The translations under genes and the position numbers were made by a program. Positions 17,444 through 26,460 of a stretch of DNA of 64,000 nucleotides are shown here, piece after piece. The first letter of the stretch is position 1; each line of letters starts with the position of its first letter. Below the pieces are notes generated by a model, which saw only the letters and a list, made by a program, of their open reading frames with translations, was not told where the DNA came from and made no database searches. This DNA comes from Streptomyces sp. TLI_171 (lineage in GTDB: Bacteria; Actinomycetota; Actinomycetes; Streptomycetales; Streptomycetaceae), in NCBI RefSeq assembly GCF_003610255.1, contig NZ_RAPS01000001.1, positions 4,278,001 to 4,342,000 on the forward strand. The letters run 5' to 3'.

Positions 17444-18625
17444 TCATGACCGGGGTTCGCGGTCCGGCGGCGGAGCCAGGTGGTCGCTGAGCCACTCCAG
17501 GGTGGCCGGGAGTTCGCGGCGCCAGGTCTCGAAGGAGTGGCCGCCGTCCGGCAGCACCAGCGAGTCGACCCGGAACTCGGGGTGGGCCGCGGCGACCTGC
17601 TTCGCGGCCGCCAGGAACTGCTCGGTGGCCGGGAAGTCCTCCTCGGCGCGGGTGGACACCACCAGCAGGTTCTCGGCCGGCGCGGGCAGGTTCTTCAGTC
17701 GCCAGTTCAGGTCGCACTGCTGGGCGGCGGCCCGGTCGCCGCGGAACAGGTCGCCGTCGGTCCACCGGTCGTTGGGCACGGTGTAGTCGGCGTGCAGCCC
17801 GGCCGCGCTGCCGAACACCTCCGGGTGGCGCATCCCCAGGCGCAGCGCGCAGGACCCGCCGGTGGAGTACCCGAACACCCCCCAGGACCCGGCCGAGCGG
17901 CCGACCCGGTAGGCGGAGCGCAGCGCCGCCGGGACGTCCTGGGCGAACCAGGTCTCGGCCCGCGGGCCGCCGGGCACGTCCACGCACTCGGTGTTGCGGG
18001 GCGGGGCGACGGTGGGGCGGGCCATCACGATCACGGTCGGGGCCAGCTGCCCGTCGCGCTGGAGGTCGGCGGCGGTGTGCGGCAGCCGCAGCCCCTCCAC
18101 CAGGTGCAGCGAGGGCCCCGGGTAGCCGGCCAGCGCGAGCAGCACCGGGAAGCGCTCCCGGGCGTAGCGCTGGTTGAAGTACTCGGGCGGCAGGTAGACG
18201 AAGACCTGGTCGGCCAGGCCGGACGCCGTCCCGGTGATCCGCACCGAGTCGACCCGGCCGACCTCCTCCGGCGGCCCCTCGGGCAGCACGTCCTTGACGC
18301 CCTCCAGCCCGCCCTCGGCGCTCGGCCGCACCAGCACGGGGGCGTCCGGGGCGGCGCCGGGGGCGCGGGCGGCGGCCAGCGCGACCGGGGCGGCGCCGGG
18401 GCGCAGCAGGTCGTTCCAGGAGCTGTAGAACCCGTACGAGTCGTTGACCGACAGCAGCAGCACCGACAGCACCGACACCTGAGTGACGGTCAGCAGCGCG
18501 ATCCGGCCGAGCAGCGGCAGCGGGCGCTGGCGGGCCAGCCGGGGCCACAGCCAGAGGGTGGCGAGCAGGGCGGCCGCGGCCACCGCTCCCAGCGCGTACA
18601 CCAGTGCCCGGCTGGTCAGCTCCAT
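17444..18625 (-). CDS. Membrane-anchored alpha/beta-hydrolase esterase
   Basis: The 393-residue protein has about three N-terminal membrane helices (ALVYALGAVAAAALLATLWL, then IALLTVTQVSVLSVLLLSV). An extracellular alpha/beta-hydrolase domain of the esterase D/antigen 85 type follows. The nucleophile elbow is GYSTGG, and LPDGGHSFETW supplies the catalytic His. It resembles streptomycete mycolyltransferase-like esterases; the substrate is unknown because streptomycetes lack mycolates. The ATG at 18625 follows GGAAGG; the longer frame to 18892 has no membrane or family match. Confidence 0.78.
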   Translation of the reverse strand: MELTSRALVYALGAVAAAALLATLWLWPRLARQRPLPLLGRIALLTVTQVSVLSVLLLSVNDSYGFYSSWNDLLRPGAAPVALAAARAPGAAPDAPVLVRPSAEGGLEGVKDVLPEGPPEEVGRVDSVRITGTASGLADQVFVYLPPEYFNQRYARERFPVLLALAGYPGPSLHLVEGLRLPHTAADLQRDGQLAPTVIVMARPTVAPPRNTECVDVPGGPRAETWFAQDVPAALRSAYRVGRSAGSWGVFGYSTGGSCALRLGMRHPEVFGSAAGLHADYTVPNDRWTDGDLFRGDRAAAQQCDLNWRLKNLPAPAENLLVVSTRAEEDFPATEQFLAAAKQVAAAHPEFRVDSLVLPDGGHSFETWRRELPATLEWLSDHLAPPPDREPRS

Positions 18626-18960
18626 GCCTTCCGGTCCCTCCTCGACTCCCGCTCCGCCATAGTCATCTGACGCGTCGTCGGCTGCGAGTGGGGGTACGCT
18701 GACCGGGCGTCGGAAATCAGTACGAAAAGGTGCGTGCGCAAGGGGGAACCGACGCTCCAGGATGCGGCGTCCACCCGGGGGGACGCGCCGAACCGCCGGG
18801 CGGCGGCCACGGGTGCGACCGGGGCGGACGGCCGCACTACGCCCCCTTGGACCCCCTTTGACGTGCGGATTGCCAGAAAAAGGAACAGTCATGAAGGTCC
18901 ATCACGACCCCGTTCCCGGAGTGCGCGCACAGCGCCCCGGTGCCTCTAGGCTGGGTTCTC

Positions 18961-20805
18961 ATGAGCGCTCCCGTGTCCGCTGAGACGACGTCCGAAGCAC
19001 CCCGCCGCCGGGGTCTCCAGGCGCTCCGCACCCAGGCCGCCGCGGTGCCGCGGCCCTGGCTGCCGGGAGCGGTCGGGTACGCGGCGCTGGCGATCGGCCT
19101 GATCGACATCGCCTGCGCGATCTTCCCCAAGCTCCGGCTCACCAAGATGCACCTCTGGGCCGGCCAACTCCCGGGCGGCACCACCTCGCTGGCCGCCGCC
19201 GGCACCCTGATGGTGGGCATGCTGCTGGTGCTGCTCGCGCACGCCCTGCGCCGCCGCAAGCGCCGCGCCTGGCGCGCGGTCTGCGTGCTGCTGCCGGTCG
19301 GCGCCGCCCTGCACCTGCTGCGCTGGCACCAGTTCGGGCAGGCCGCCGTCTCGCTGGCGCTGCTCGCCGTGCTGCTGGTGCACCAGCGCGAGTTCTACGC
19401 CAAGGCCGACCCGCGGACCCGCTGGCGGGCCGTCGTCAACTTCGTGGTGCTCGGCGTCGTCTCGGTGCTGCTCGGCCTGGTCATCGTCTCGGTCCGGTGG
19501 AAGGCCGAGGTCGGCGACCCGACGCTGTTCGCCCGCCTGGAGCAGGTCGGCTACGGCCTGTTCGGCTTCGAGGGCCCCATCCACTACACCTCCGACCGGA
19601 TCGCCGACCTGGTCGGCTACTCGCTCGGCGCGCTCGGCCTGGTCACCGCCCTCACCACCGCGTACCTGGCGCTGCGCCCCGAGAAGCCCGAACCCGAGCT
19701 CACCCCCGAGGACGAGCTGCGGGTCCGCGAGCTGCTCGCCCGGCACGGCCGCCGCGACTCGCTCGGCTACTTCGCGCTGCGCCGCGACAAGAGCGTGCTG
19801 TTCTCGCCCACCGGCAAGGCCGCCATCTCCTACCGCGTCGTCTCCGGCGTGATGCTCGCCTCCGGCGACCCGGTCGGCGACGTCGAGGCCTGGCCCGGGG
19901 CGATCAAGGTCTTCATGACCACCGCCCGCGAACACGCCTGGGTGCCCGCCGTGATGGGCTGCTCCGAGGTCGGCGGCGAGGTCTGGACCCGGGAGGCCGA
20001 ACTCGACGCCCTCGAACTCGGCGACGAGGCCATCGTCGACACCGCGTCCTTCTCGCTCTCCGGCCGCGCCATGCGCAACGTCCGCCAGATGGTCAAGCGG
20101 ATCGAACGCAACGGCTACTCCTGCAAGGTTCGCCGGGTCGGCGACCTCACCCTCGACGAGAAGCGCCGGATCGCCGACGCCGCCGCCCGCTGGCGCGGCA
20201 CCGACACCGAACGCGGCTTCTCCATGGCCCTCGGCCGGTTCGGCGACGCCGGCGACGACGAGTGCGTGGTCGTCACCGCGCACAAGGCGCCGGAGGAGGG
20301 CGAGAGCGCCACCGGCTCCGGGGACGACCTGAAGGCGGTGCTGCACTTCGTCCCCTGGGGCGAGGACGGCATCTCGCTGGAGCTGATGCGCCGCGACCGG
20401 GAGGCCGACCCCGGCCTGAACGAACTGCTGATCGTCGCCGCCCTCCAGGAGGTCGGCGCGATGGGCATCCGCCGGGTCTCGCTGAACTTCGCGATGTTCC
20501 GCTCCGCGCTCGCCCGCGGCGAGCGGATCGGCGCCGGGCCGGTGCTGCGCGCCTGGCGCGGCCTGCTGGTCTTCCTCTCGCGGTGGTTCCAGATCGAGTC
20601 GCTGTACAAGTTCAACGCCAAGTTCCAGCCCAGCTGGGAGCCGCGCTTCCTGGTCTACAAGAACACCCGCGACCTCCCGCGGATCGGCTTCGCCGCGATG
20701 CAGGCGGAAGCCTTCATCACCCTCGGCATGCCCCGCTTCGGCCGCAAGCGCCAGCGGCAGGGCCTGATGCCGGAGCCCTCGGCGCAGCTCCACAAGGCCG
20801 CCTGA
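18961..20805 (+). CDS. Phosphatidylglycerol lysyltransferase-like (MprF/LysX C-domain) protein
   Basis: This 614-residue membrane protein has six or seven N-terminal helices (residues about 35-235). A DUF2156-type GNAT-fold domain follows, which in MprF and LysX transfers an aminoacyl group from tRNA to phosphatidylglycerol. Seen are DSLGYFALRRDKSVLFSPTG, VVSGVMLASGDPVG, and SLNFAMFRSALARGERIG near the C terminus. It lacks the lysyl-tRNA synthetase part of mycobacterial LysX. The likely result is lower surface charge and resistance to cationic peptides. TAGGCT lies 8 nt before the ATG, so a leaderless start is likely. A 30-codon frame (18891-18983) overlaps the start. Confidence 0.8.
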   Translation: MSAPVSAETTSEAPRRRGLQALRTQAAAVPRPWLPGAVGYAALAIGLIDIACAIFPKLRLTKMHLWAGQLPGGTTSLAAAGTLMVGMLLVLLAHALRRRKRRAWRAVCVLLPVGAALHLLRWHQFGQAAVSLALLAVLLVHQREFYAKADPRTRWRAVVNFVVLGVVSVLLGLVIVSVRWKAEVGDPTLFARLEQVGYGLFGFEGPIHYTSDRIADLVGYSLGALGLVTALTTAYLALRPEKPEPELTPEDELRVRELLARHGRRDSLGYFALRRDKSVLFSPTGKAAISYRVVSGVMLASGDPVGDVEAWPGAIKVFMTTAREHAWVPAVMGCSEVGGEVWTREAELDALELGDEAIVDTASFSLSGRAMRNVRQMVKRIERNGYSCKVRRVGDLTLDEKRRIADAAARWRGTDTERGFSMALGRFGDAGDDECVVVTAHKAPEEGESATGSGDDLKAVLHFVPWGEDGISLELMRRDREADPGLNELLIVAALQEVGAMGIRRVSLNFAMFRSALARGERIGAGPVLRAWRGLLVFLSRWFQIESLYKFNAKFQPSWEPRFLVYKNTRDLPRIGFAAMQAEAFITLGMPRFGRKRQRQGLMPEPSAQLHKAA

Positions 20806-20850
20806 CCGGCGCGCCCCTGGGGCTGCCCGCCGGCGTCGATAATGGGGCGT

Positions 20851-21708
20851 ATGAGCGAGAACGTCCCCGGCCTGCCAGTCCTGTCGCGCTGTGCGGTGAT
20901 GGGGGTGGTCAACGTCACGCCCGACTCGTTCTCGGACGGGGGGATGTGGCTGGACCCGGGCAAGGCGGTGGCGCACGGGCTGGACCTGGTGGCGCGGGGC
21001 GCGGACCTGGTCGACGTGGGCGGGGAGTCGACGCGGCCGGGTGCGGTGCGGGTGACCGAGGCCGAGGAGCTGCGCCGGGTCGTGCCCGTGGTGACCGAGC
21101 TGGCGCGGGCGGGCGTGGTGGTGTCGGTGGACACCATGCGGGCGAGCGTCGCGGCGGCGGCGGTGGCCGCGGGCGCCCGGGTGATCAACGACGTGTCCGG
21201 CGGACTCGCGGACGCCGAGATGGCCCGGGTGGTCGCCGAGACGGGCGCGCCGTTCGTGGTGATGCACTGGCGCGGGCAGTCGGCGGACATGGACAGCCTC
21301 GCGGTGTACGGGGACGTGGTCGCGGACGTGGTGCGGGAGTTGACGGCCCGGGTGGAGGAGCTGCTGGCGGCGGGGGTGAAGGAGGAGCAGCTGATCCTGG
21401 ATCCGGGGCTGGGGTTCGCGAAGACCAGCGAGCACAACTGGGCCCTGCTGGGCCGGCTGGACGCGCTGACGGCGCTGGGACGGCCGGTGCTGGTGGCCGC
21501 TTCGCGCAAGCGCTTCCTGGGTACGCTGCTGGCCAACCCGGAAACCGGGGAGCTGCGCCCGGCGCGGCAGCGGGACGACGCCACGGCGGCGGTCTCGGTG
21601 CTGTCGGCGAAGGCGGGTGCCTGGGCGGTACGGGTGCATGACGTGTCCGGCACGGCTGACGCCGTACGAGTCGTCGCGGCCTGGGAGCAGGCGGCGCAGA
21701 GGGGGTAG
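20851..21708 (+). CDS. folP: Dihydropteroate synthase
   Basis: The enzyme condenses p-aminobenzoate with dihydropterin pyrophosphate and is the sulfonamide target. Both family signatures are present: GVVNVTPDSFSDGG near the N terminus and DVGGESTRPGA. The pterin-site segments VINDVSGGLAD, ILDPGLGFAKTSEHN and LVAASRKRFLG follow in order. Length is 285 residues from ATG 20851, which has GATAAT 7 nt upstream and so may be leaderless; an ATG nine bases earlier is in frame. The SnoaL-like gene, folB and folK follow on the same strand. Confidence 0.95.
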   Translation: MSENVPGLPVLSRCAVMGVVNVTPDSFSDGGMWLDPGKAVAHGLDLVARGADLVDVGGESTRPGAVRVTEAEELRRVVPVVTELARAGVVVSVDTMRASVAAAAVAAGARVINDVSGGLADAEMARVVAETGAPFVVMHWRGQSADMDSLAVYGDVVADVVRELTARVEELLAAGVKEEQLILDPGLGFAKTSEHNWALLGRLDALTALGRPVLVAASRKRFLGTLLANPETGELRPARQRDDATAAVSVLSAKAGAWAVRVHDVSGTADAVRVVAAWEQAAQRG

Positions 21709-21710
21709 GC

Positions 21711-22211
21711 GTGGCGGAAGCAGTCAGCGGGAACGACCGGGCGGCGGCGCTGGAGCCGGACGAGGAGGCCGTGCTGGCGGCCAACCAGGCGCTGTACGAG
21801 GCACTGGAGAACGGCGACCTGGAGGCCGTCGAGTCGATCTGGCTGGGGCCGGACGAGGCGGACGACAAGGGCGGCGTGTTCTGCGTGCACCCGGGCTGGC
21901 CGGCGCTGATCGGCCGGGCCCAGGTGACCCGCTCGTACATGCTGATCATGGCGAACACCGAGTACATCCAGTTCTTCCTGACGGATGTCGAGGTGGACGT
22001 GCAGGGCGACGTGGCGCTCGTCACCTGCACCGAGAACATCCTCTCCGGCGGCGAGCCGGAGGAGGAGGGCGAGCTGGGGCCGCTGGTGGGCGGCAAGGTG
22101 GTGTCGACGAACCTGTTCCGGCGGACGGCCGGCGGCTGGAAGCTCTGGTCGCACCACGGTTCGCCGGTGCTCACCAGCGGCGACGACGAGGACGACGAGG
22201 AAGACGAGTAG
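21711..22211 (+). CDS. NTF2/SnoaL-like domain protein in the fol cluster
   Basis: The 166-residue protein has a nuclear-transport-factor-2-like cone fold (VLAANQALYEALENGDLEAVESIW, HPGWPALIGRAQVTRSYMLI, VVSTNLFRRTAGGWKLWSHH). It ends in an acidic tail rich in Asp and Glu. The GTG start lies 2 nt after the folP stop, so translation is coupled. It is regularly found between folP and folB in streptomycetes. A folate-related role is suggested by position only; the fold also occurs in isomerases and in ligand-binding proteins with no enzyme activity. Confidence 0.82.
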   Translation: MAEAVSGNDRAAALEPDEEAVLAANQALYEALENGDLEAVESIWLGPDEADDKGGVFCVHPGWPALIGRAQVTRSYMLIMANTEYIQFFLTDVEVDVQGDVALVTCTENILSGGEPEEEGELGPLVGGKVVSTNLFRRTAGGWKLWSHHGSPVLTSGDDEDDEEDE

Positions 22212-22362
22212 CTGCGCTGTCAAGGGCCGCGGCGGCCGGTCCGAACGGGTGGGCGGCCGGGGAGGCGGTCCTGAGCGGTCGGTCCTCGAAGGTAGATTCG
22301 AGGGGCGGCGGGCGACGGTGCCCGCCGGTCCCCGCCCTCGGCGGGGCCGTCAGCTGGGAGCA

Positions 22363-22734
22363 GTGATTCTTTTGCTGGACCGCGTCACCCTGCGTGGGCT
22401 CCGTGCCCGGGGCCACCACGGCGTCTTCGAGCGCGAGCGCATCGAGGGGCAGACCTTCGTGGTCGACCTGGTGCTGTTCCTCGACACCCGGCCGGCCGCC
22501 GCGGGCGACGACCTCACCCGCACCGCGCACTACGGCGTGATCGCGGAGGAGGTCACCGCGGTGATCGCGGGCGACCCGGTCGACCTGATCGAGACGCTGG
22601 CCCAGCGGATCGCCGACCAGTGCCTGAGCCACGAAGTGGTCGAGGAGGTCGAGGTGACCGTGCACAAGCCGGACGCCCCGATCACCGTCCCCTTCGACGA
22701 CGTCACCATCACGATCCGCCGGGGCCGCGCCTGA
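22363..22734 (+). CDS. folB: Dihydroneopterin aldolase
   Basis: FolB converts dihydroneopterin to hydroxymethyldihydropterin and glycolaldehyde. The protein of about 120 residues shows LRGLRARGHHGVFERER near the N terminus, the conserved TAHYGVIAEEV, and LIETLAQRIAD with the pterin-binding Glu. The start is uncertain. The GTG at 22363 is too close to the GGGAG site, while the TTG at 22372 has 11-nt spacing and gives MLDRVTLRG, closer to relatives. A 150-nt gap separates it from the previous gene; folK follows 37 nt later. Confidence 0.9.
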   Translation: MILLLDRVTLRGLRARGHHGVFERERIEGQTFVVDLVLFLDTRPAAAGDDLTRTAHYGVIAEEVTAVIAGDPVDLIETLAQRIADQCLSHEVVEEVEVTVHKPDAPITVPFDDVTITIRRGRA

Positions 22735-22771
22735 CCCGCCCCCGGTGGAGCCCCGAGCAGAGGGAACTCCA

Positions 22772-23371
22772 TTGGCCACGACCGACCCGACCGCCACGCC
22801 GAGCACGTCCGACCTGCAGGGCAAGGTGGACCGCGTGGAGTCCACCCTGCACGAGACCCGTACCGCCGCCGTCGCCCTCGGCAGCAACCTGGGCAACCGC
22901 CTGGAGACCCTGCAGGGCGCGGTGGACGCCCTGGAGGACACCCCCGGGGTGCGGGTGACCGCGGTGTCCGCGGTGTACGAGACCGACGCCGTGGGTGGCC
23001 CTGCCGAGCAGCCCAGCTACTTCAACGCCGTCGCGGTGGTGCGCACCTCGCTGCCGCCGCAGGACCTGCTGGAGCGGGCCAACGCGGTGGAGGATGCGTT
23101 CGGCCGGGTCCGCACCGTCCGCTGGGGGCCGCGCACCCTGGACGTCGACATCCTCGCCTACGAGGGCGTCAGCAGCGACGACCCGCAGCTGACGCTGCCT
23201 CACCCGCGGGCCCACGAGCGGGCGTTCGTGCTGGCCCCGTGGCAGAGCGCCGACCCGGAGGCCGAACTGCCGGGCCGCGGCCCGGTCGCCGAGCTGCTGG
23301 CCGGCCTCGGCGGGGCCGAGGCGCAGGGCGTCCGGCTGCGGGCGGACCTGCGGCTGAGCCTGCCGGAGTGA
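22772..23371 (+). CDS. folK: Hydroxymethyldihydropterin pyrophosphokinase
   Basis: FolK transfers pyrophosphate from ATP to 6-hydroxymethyl-7,8-dihydropterin, the substrate made by FolB and used by FolP. Motifs are ALGSNLGNR, ETDAVGGPAEQPSYFNAVA, and RWGPRTLDVDIL with the metal-binding Asp pair. The TTG at 22772 follows AGAGGGAAC at proper distance and gives 199 residues; a GTG at 22745 would add nine. The first 40 residues are a charged, non-conserved extension before the core. Confidence 0.93.
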   Translation: MATTDPTATPSTSDLQGKVDRVESTLHETRTAAVALGSNLGNRLETLQGAVDALEDTPGVRVTAVSAVYETDAVGGPAEQPSYFNAVAVVRTSLPPQDLLERANAVEDAFGRVRTVRWGPRTLDVDILAYEGVSSDDPQLTLPHPRAHERAFVLAPWQSADPEAELPGRGPVAELLAGLGGAEAQGVRLRADLRLSLPE

Positions 23372-23377
23372 GCGCCA

Positions 23378-23411
23378 GGCCCGCCCGTCCGGCCGAGCCG
23401 GAGGGCGGGCC
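23378..23411 (+). terminator. Hairpin terminator after folK
   Basis: GGCCCGCCC..TCCGG pairs with CCGGA.GGGCGGGCC around a 5-nt loop, 7 nt after the folK stop. Confidence 0.75.
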
Positions 23412-23534
23412 CGGGGAACTTCCGCGCGCACGCGGGCGTAGCTCCATCGGGGTGCGGCCGGGCCGGTACGGTGGCCTGGTCGCCGCATCCCGTCGAACGA
23501 CCTGGTCGAACCACTGGGAAGGAACCCCGTCCGC

Positions 23535-24029
23535 GTGAAGCCGCTCCGTCTCCGCCTGTTGCTCGGCATCATCGCGATCACGGGGGTGCTGTCCTGGGGC
23601 GGCGCCCGGCTGTGGGCCGCGCTGGGCACGCTGCCCGCGGTGCCCGCCTACGCGCCGTACGTGCTGGCGGCGATCGCCGTGGTGCTGCTGGCCGCGGCGA
23701 TCTCGCTGCGCAGCCGGCTGAAGGCGGTGCGGGAGCGGCAGCCGGGGGCGAAGCGGGTCGATCCGCTGCACGCGGCGCGGGCGCTGGTGCTGGGACAGGC
23801 CAGTGCGCTGGTCTCCGCGGTGGTGACGGGCATCTATGGCGGCGTCGGAGTGTACCTGCTCGGCTCGCTGGACAACGCCTCCCGCCGCTCCCAGGCGCAG
23901 ACCGCGGGGTTGGCGGTGCTGGCCGGGGCGGCGGTGATCGCGGTGGCGCTGTGGCTGCAGCACGTCTGCCGGCTCCCCGAGGACCACGACGACCCGAACC
24001 ACCCGCGCGGGACGGCCGCCTCGCGCTGA
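23535..24029 (+). CDS. DUF3180 membrane protein
   Basis: The 164-residue protein has four predicted helices: residues about 7-26 (LLLGIIAITGVLSWGGARL), 39-58 (YAPYVLAAIAVVLLAAAISL), 88-115 and 125-145. Between helices two and three is a basic loop with RVDPLHAARALVLGQASALVSA, typical of DUF3180. Function is unknown. It follows folK in streptomycetes, and the GTG start is preceded by GGGAAGGA. Confidence 0.82.
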   Translation: MKPLRLRLLLGIIAITGVLSWGGARLWAALGTLPAVPAYAPYVLAAIAVVLLAAAISLRSRLKAVRERQPGAKRVDPLHAARALVLGQASALVSAVVTGIYGGVGVYLLGSLDNASRRSQAQTAGLAVLAGAAVIAVALWLQHVCRLPEDHDDPNHPRGTAASR

Positions 24030-24109
24030 CGCTCCGCGGACAGCCGGTGACCGAATGATCGCGTCACGTGTTTCTGGCGGCGTGTCAAGGCCCGAATGGG
24101 GGGCGAGGC

Positions 24110-24138
24110 TGACAGGGCCGCGATTCGCACGCTAGTTT
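24110..24138 (+). promoter_or_regulatory. Promoter for the coiled-coil membrane protein
   Basis: TGACAG (24110-24115) and TAGTTT (24133-24138) are 17 bp apart, and the ATG at 24145 is 6 nt beyond the -10 box. This is a textbook sigma-70-type promoter with a leaderless start. Confidence 0.72.
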
Positions 24139-24144
24139 CTAGCC

Positions 24145-25155
24145 ATGTCTCGCGGACGCCACCGTCATTCCTCCCTCCTCGGCCGGGCGCTGCCGCCGGT
24201 CGCCTCCGGTGTGCTCGTGCTCGCGGCGGTGGCCGCGCTGGTGGCCAGTCCCGACCAGGTGGTGGCCCGCTCGGTCGGCATCGCCGCCGTGGTCGCGGTG
24301 GTCGGCCTGGCCCTGGTGCTGCGCCAGCGCGACCGGGCCGCTCGGACGGCCGCCGAGCTCGCCATGGTGCGCCGGCTGCGCGCCGAGGAGCGCTACGAGG
24401 AGCAGGTCGCCGAGGCCGAGTACGCGGCCGAGGTCGCCGAGGAGCGGGCCACCCGCTTCGGGCGGCGGCTGACCGCGGAGAAGTCCCGGCTGGCGAAGGC
24501 CGAGACGGAGATCGCCCGGCTGCTGCGCGAGCGCGCCGTGATGGTCGCCGAGCAGGCGCTGAAGGAGGCGGAGGCGGCCCAGCAGGCGCTGGCGGCCACC
24601 CGGCCCAAGAACCCCGTCACCGCCGCCTCGTACGTCCGCGCGCAGGCCGCACTGCGGCACCTGGAGCGGCAGGCCGCGATCGCCGAGGCGCGCCGCGAGG
24701 TGGACGAGCGGGCCCAGGTCGAGCTGCGCCCGAAGATGCCCGAGCCGGTCCCGACCTCGGCGGCGCTGCGCCCGGTCGGCCCGGCGCTGCCCGGCCCGCA
24801 GGAGGACGGCGCGCGGCCGGCCGCCGCCGTGCCGGCGCCGCAGCGCCCCCGGGCGACCGCGTTCAGCTTCTTCGGCCGTCCCGGCACCGCCCGGGCCGCG
24901 CTGCGGGCGGCCGCCCCGGCCCCCGCGGTCGGCGACCTGGCGGACGTGGTGGGCGACGAGGCGGTGGCCGAGTCGGAGCGCTACGCGGTGGTCGACCACG
25001 CCCCGGTGGACGCCGCCCAGCAGCCCTCGCACCAGGCGGTGGAGCAGCCGCCGAGCCACCAGCACGCGGAGTCGGACACCGAGGTGGTCGACCTGACCGC
25101 GCACGACGAGACCGAGCTGCTGGAGCTGCCCGAGCTGCGGGCCGGCCGCTCCTGA
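24145..25155 (+). CDS. Membrane-anchored coiled-coil protein of unknown function
   Basis: This 336-residue protein has two helices near the N terminus (about residues 18-34 and 41-58). A long Glu/Ala/Arg-rich coiled coil follows (about 65-185, for example EERYEEQVAEAEYAAEVAEE). The tail is Pro/Ala-rich and acidic. I recognise no enzyme domain. The layout suggests a cytoplasmic coiled coil tethered to the membrane. It resembles streptomycete proteins found next to the fol cluster, but function cannot be assigned. Confidence 0.7.
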   Translation: MSRGRHRHSSLLGRALPPVASGVLVLAAVAALVASPDQVVARSVGIAAVVAVVGLALVLRQRDRAARTAAELAMVRRLRAEERYEEQVAEAEYAAEVAEERATRFGRRLTAEKSRLAKAETEIARLLRERAVMVAEQALKEAEAAQQALAATRPKNPVTAASYVRAQAALRHLERQAAIAEARREVDERAQVELRPKMPEPVPTSAALRPVGPALPGPQEDGARPAAAVPAPQRPRATAFSFFGRPGTARAALRAAAPAPAVGDLADVVGDEAVAESERYAVVDHAPVDAAQQPSHQAVEQPPSHQHAESDTEVVDLTAHDETELLELPELRAGRS

Positions 25156-25168
25156 GTCACCGGCACGA

Positions 25169-25205
25169 CGACGGCCCCCGCTCCTTCCCGGAGCGGGGGC
25201 CGTCG
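25169..25205. terminator. Bidirectional terminator before terD
   Basis: A 16-bp stem (CGACGGCCCCCGCTCC with its complement) and a 5-nt loop separate convergent genes. Confidence 0.85.
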
Positions 25206-25216
25206 CTGTCGGTGCG

Positions 25217-25792
25217 TCAGACGTTGACGCCGAAGTCCTGGGCGATGCCGACCAGGCCGGAGGCGTAGCCCTGGCCGATGGCGCGGAACTTCCACTCGGC
25301 GCCGTTGCGGTACAGCTCGCCGAAGATCATCGCGGTCTCGGTGGCCGCGTCCTCGGACAGGTCGTAGCGGGCGATCTCGGCGCCGCCGGCCTGGTTGAGC
25401 ACCCGGATGTAGGCGTTGCGGACCTGGCCGAAGCTCTGGCCGCGGGTGTTGCCCTCGTAGATCGACACCGGGAAGGTGATCCGGGTGACGTCGGCGGGCA
25501 GCGCGGCCAGGTTGACGTTGATCTGCTCGTCGTCGCCGGAGCCCTCGCCGGTGCGGTTGTCGCCGGTGTGGACGACGGTGCTGTCCGGGGTGCTGGTGTT
25601 GTTGAAGAAGATGAAGTGGCGGTCCGAGTAGACCCGGCCCTCACCGTTCAGGACGATCGCGCTGGCGTCCAGGTCGAACTCGGCGCCGGTGGTGGTGCGT
25701 ACGTCCCAGCCGAGGCCGACGGTGACCGCGGTCAGGCCGGGGGCCTCCTTGGTCAGCGAGACGTTGCCACCCTTGGAGAGGCTCACGGGCAT
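25217..25792 (-). CDS. terD: TerD family calcium-binding stress protein
   Basis: The 191-residue TerD-family protein binds calcium. Family members form part of the tellurite-resistance and general stress system and affect differentiation in streptomycetes. Features are MPVSLSKGGNVSLTKEAPGL at the N terminus, GAEFDLDASAIVLN (a calcium loop), FFNNTSTPDSTVVHTGDNRTGEG, GDDEQINVNL (second acidic loop), and the C-terminal WKFRAIGQGYASGLVGI. The ATG at 25792 follows AAGGGA. No other ter genes are adjacent. Confidence 0.93.
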   Translation of the reverse strand: MPVSLSKGGNVSLTKEAPGLTAVTVGLGWDVRTTTGAEFDLDASAIVLNGEGRVYSDRHFIFFNNTSTPDSTVVHTGDNRTGEGSGDDEQINVNLAALPADVTRITFPVSIYEGNTRGQSFGQVRNAYIRVLNQAGGAEIARYDLSEDAATETAMIFGELYRNGAEWKFRAIGQGYASGLVGIAQDFGVNV

Positions 25793-25905
25793 GGTCTGTG
25801 GTGTCCCTTCGGTCGGTTTTGTCGGAAGAACGCGGGACGGGCGGCCGATGGTTCCACCACTTGGTGGACGGACGGATTTCCCGCGGGCCGCGGTTCGCCC
25901 GGCGA

Positions 25906-26406
25906 TCAGATTCTGGGGTAGCGGCCCTGCACGGTCCAGACGTTCGGATTGTCCGCCAGACCCTCGTGCAGCTCGGTCAGGTCGGCGAGTACATCCTGCA
26001 GGAAGTCCCGCGCCTCGCGCCGCAGTTCCGCGTGTCGCACGACCAGTGGTTCGTCCTCGGGGCGCCAGGTGGCGGTGATCTCCACCCAGCCGAACCGGCG
26101 GGCGAAGCGCAGCAGTTCGGTGTTCTGGGTGAAGTCCAGGTCCTCGGTGCGGACCCGGGCCTCCCGGCTGCCGCGCGGGTCCTGGTCGAGGCGCTCGGCG
26201 ATGTCGCACACCGCCCAGGCGAAGTCCAGCACCGGCACCCAGCCCCAGCGGGTCTCCAGGCCGGCGCCCTCGTCCGTCTCCAGGTAGACGTCGCCGGCGA
26301 ACAGGTCGTGCCGCAGCGAGCGGACCGACGCGGTGCGGTAGTCGGTCTGCGGGGGGTCGGGGATGCGGGTGGAGAGGGAGTAGCCGAGCTCGATCACGCC
26401 CGCCAT
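25906..26406 (-). CDS. Conserved hypothetical protein
   Basis: The 166-residue cytosolic protein contains long conserved-looking stretches such as RHDLFAGDVYLETDEGAGL, WVPVLDFAWAVCDIAERL, FTQNTELLRFARRFGWVEIT and ELRREARDFLQDVLADL. There is no signal peptide or membrane helix. The composition and pattern look like a folded single-domain protein; I recall similar streptomycete hypotheticals but cannot name the family with confidence. It lies between terD and arfB, divergent from arfB. Confidence 0.6.
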   Translation of the reverse strand: MAGVIELGYSLSTRIPDPPQTDYRTASVRSLRHDLFAGDVYLETDEGAGLETRWGWVPVLDFAWAVCDIAERLDQDPRGSREARVRTEDLDFTQNTELLRFARRFGWVEITATWRPEDEPLVVRHAELRREARDFLQDVLADLTELHEGLADNPNVWTVQGRYPRI

Positions 26407-26460
26407 TGTGCCGGGTTAACCAGGTGACGCGGGTCCGGGCCGGGCGGGATGATGGGCGGC

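Noticed and set aside
18946..21639. 897-codon minus-strand open frame
   Set aside because: Antisense to the lysyltransferase-like and folP genes, which carry clear domain motifs.
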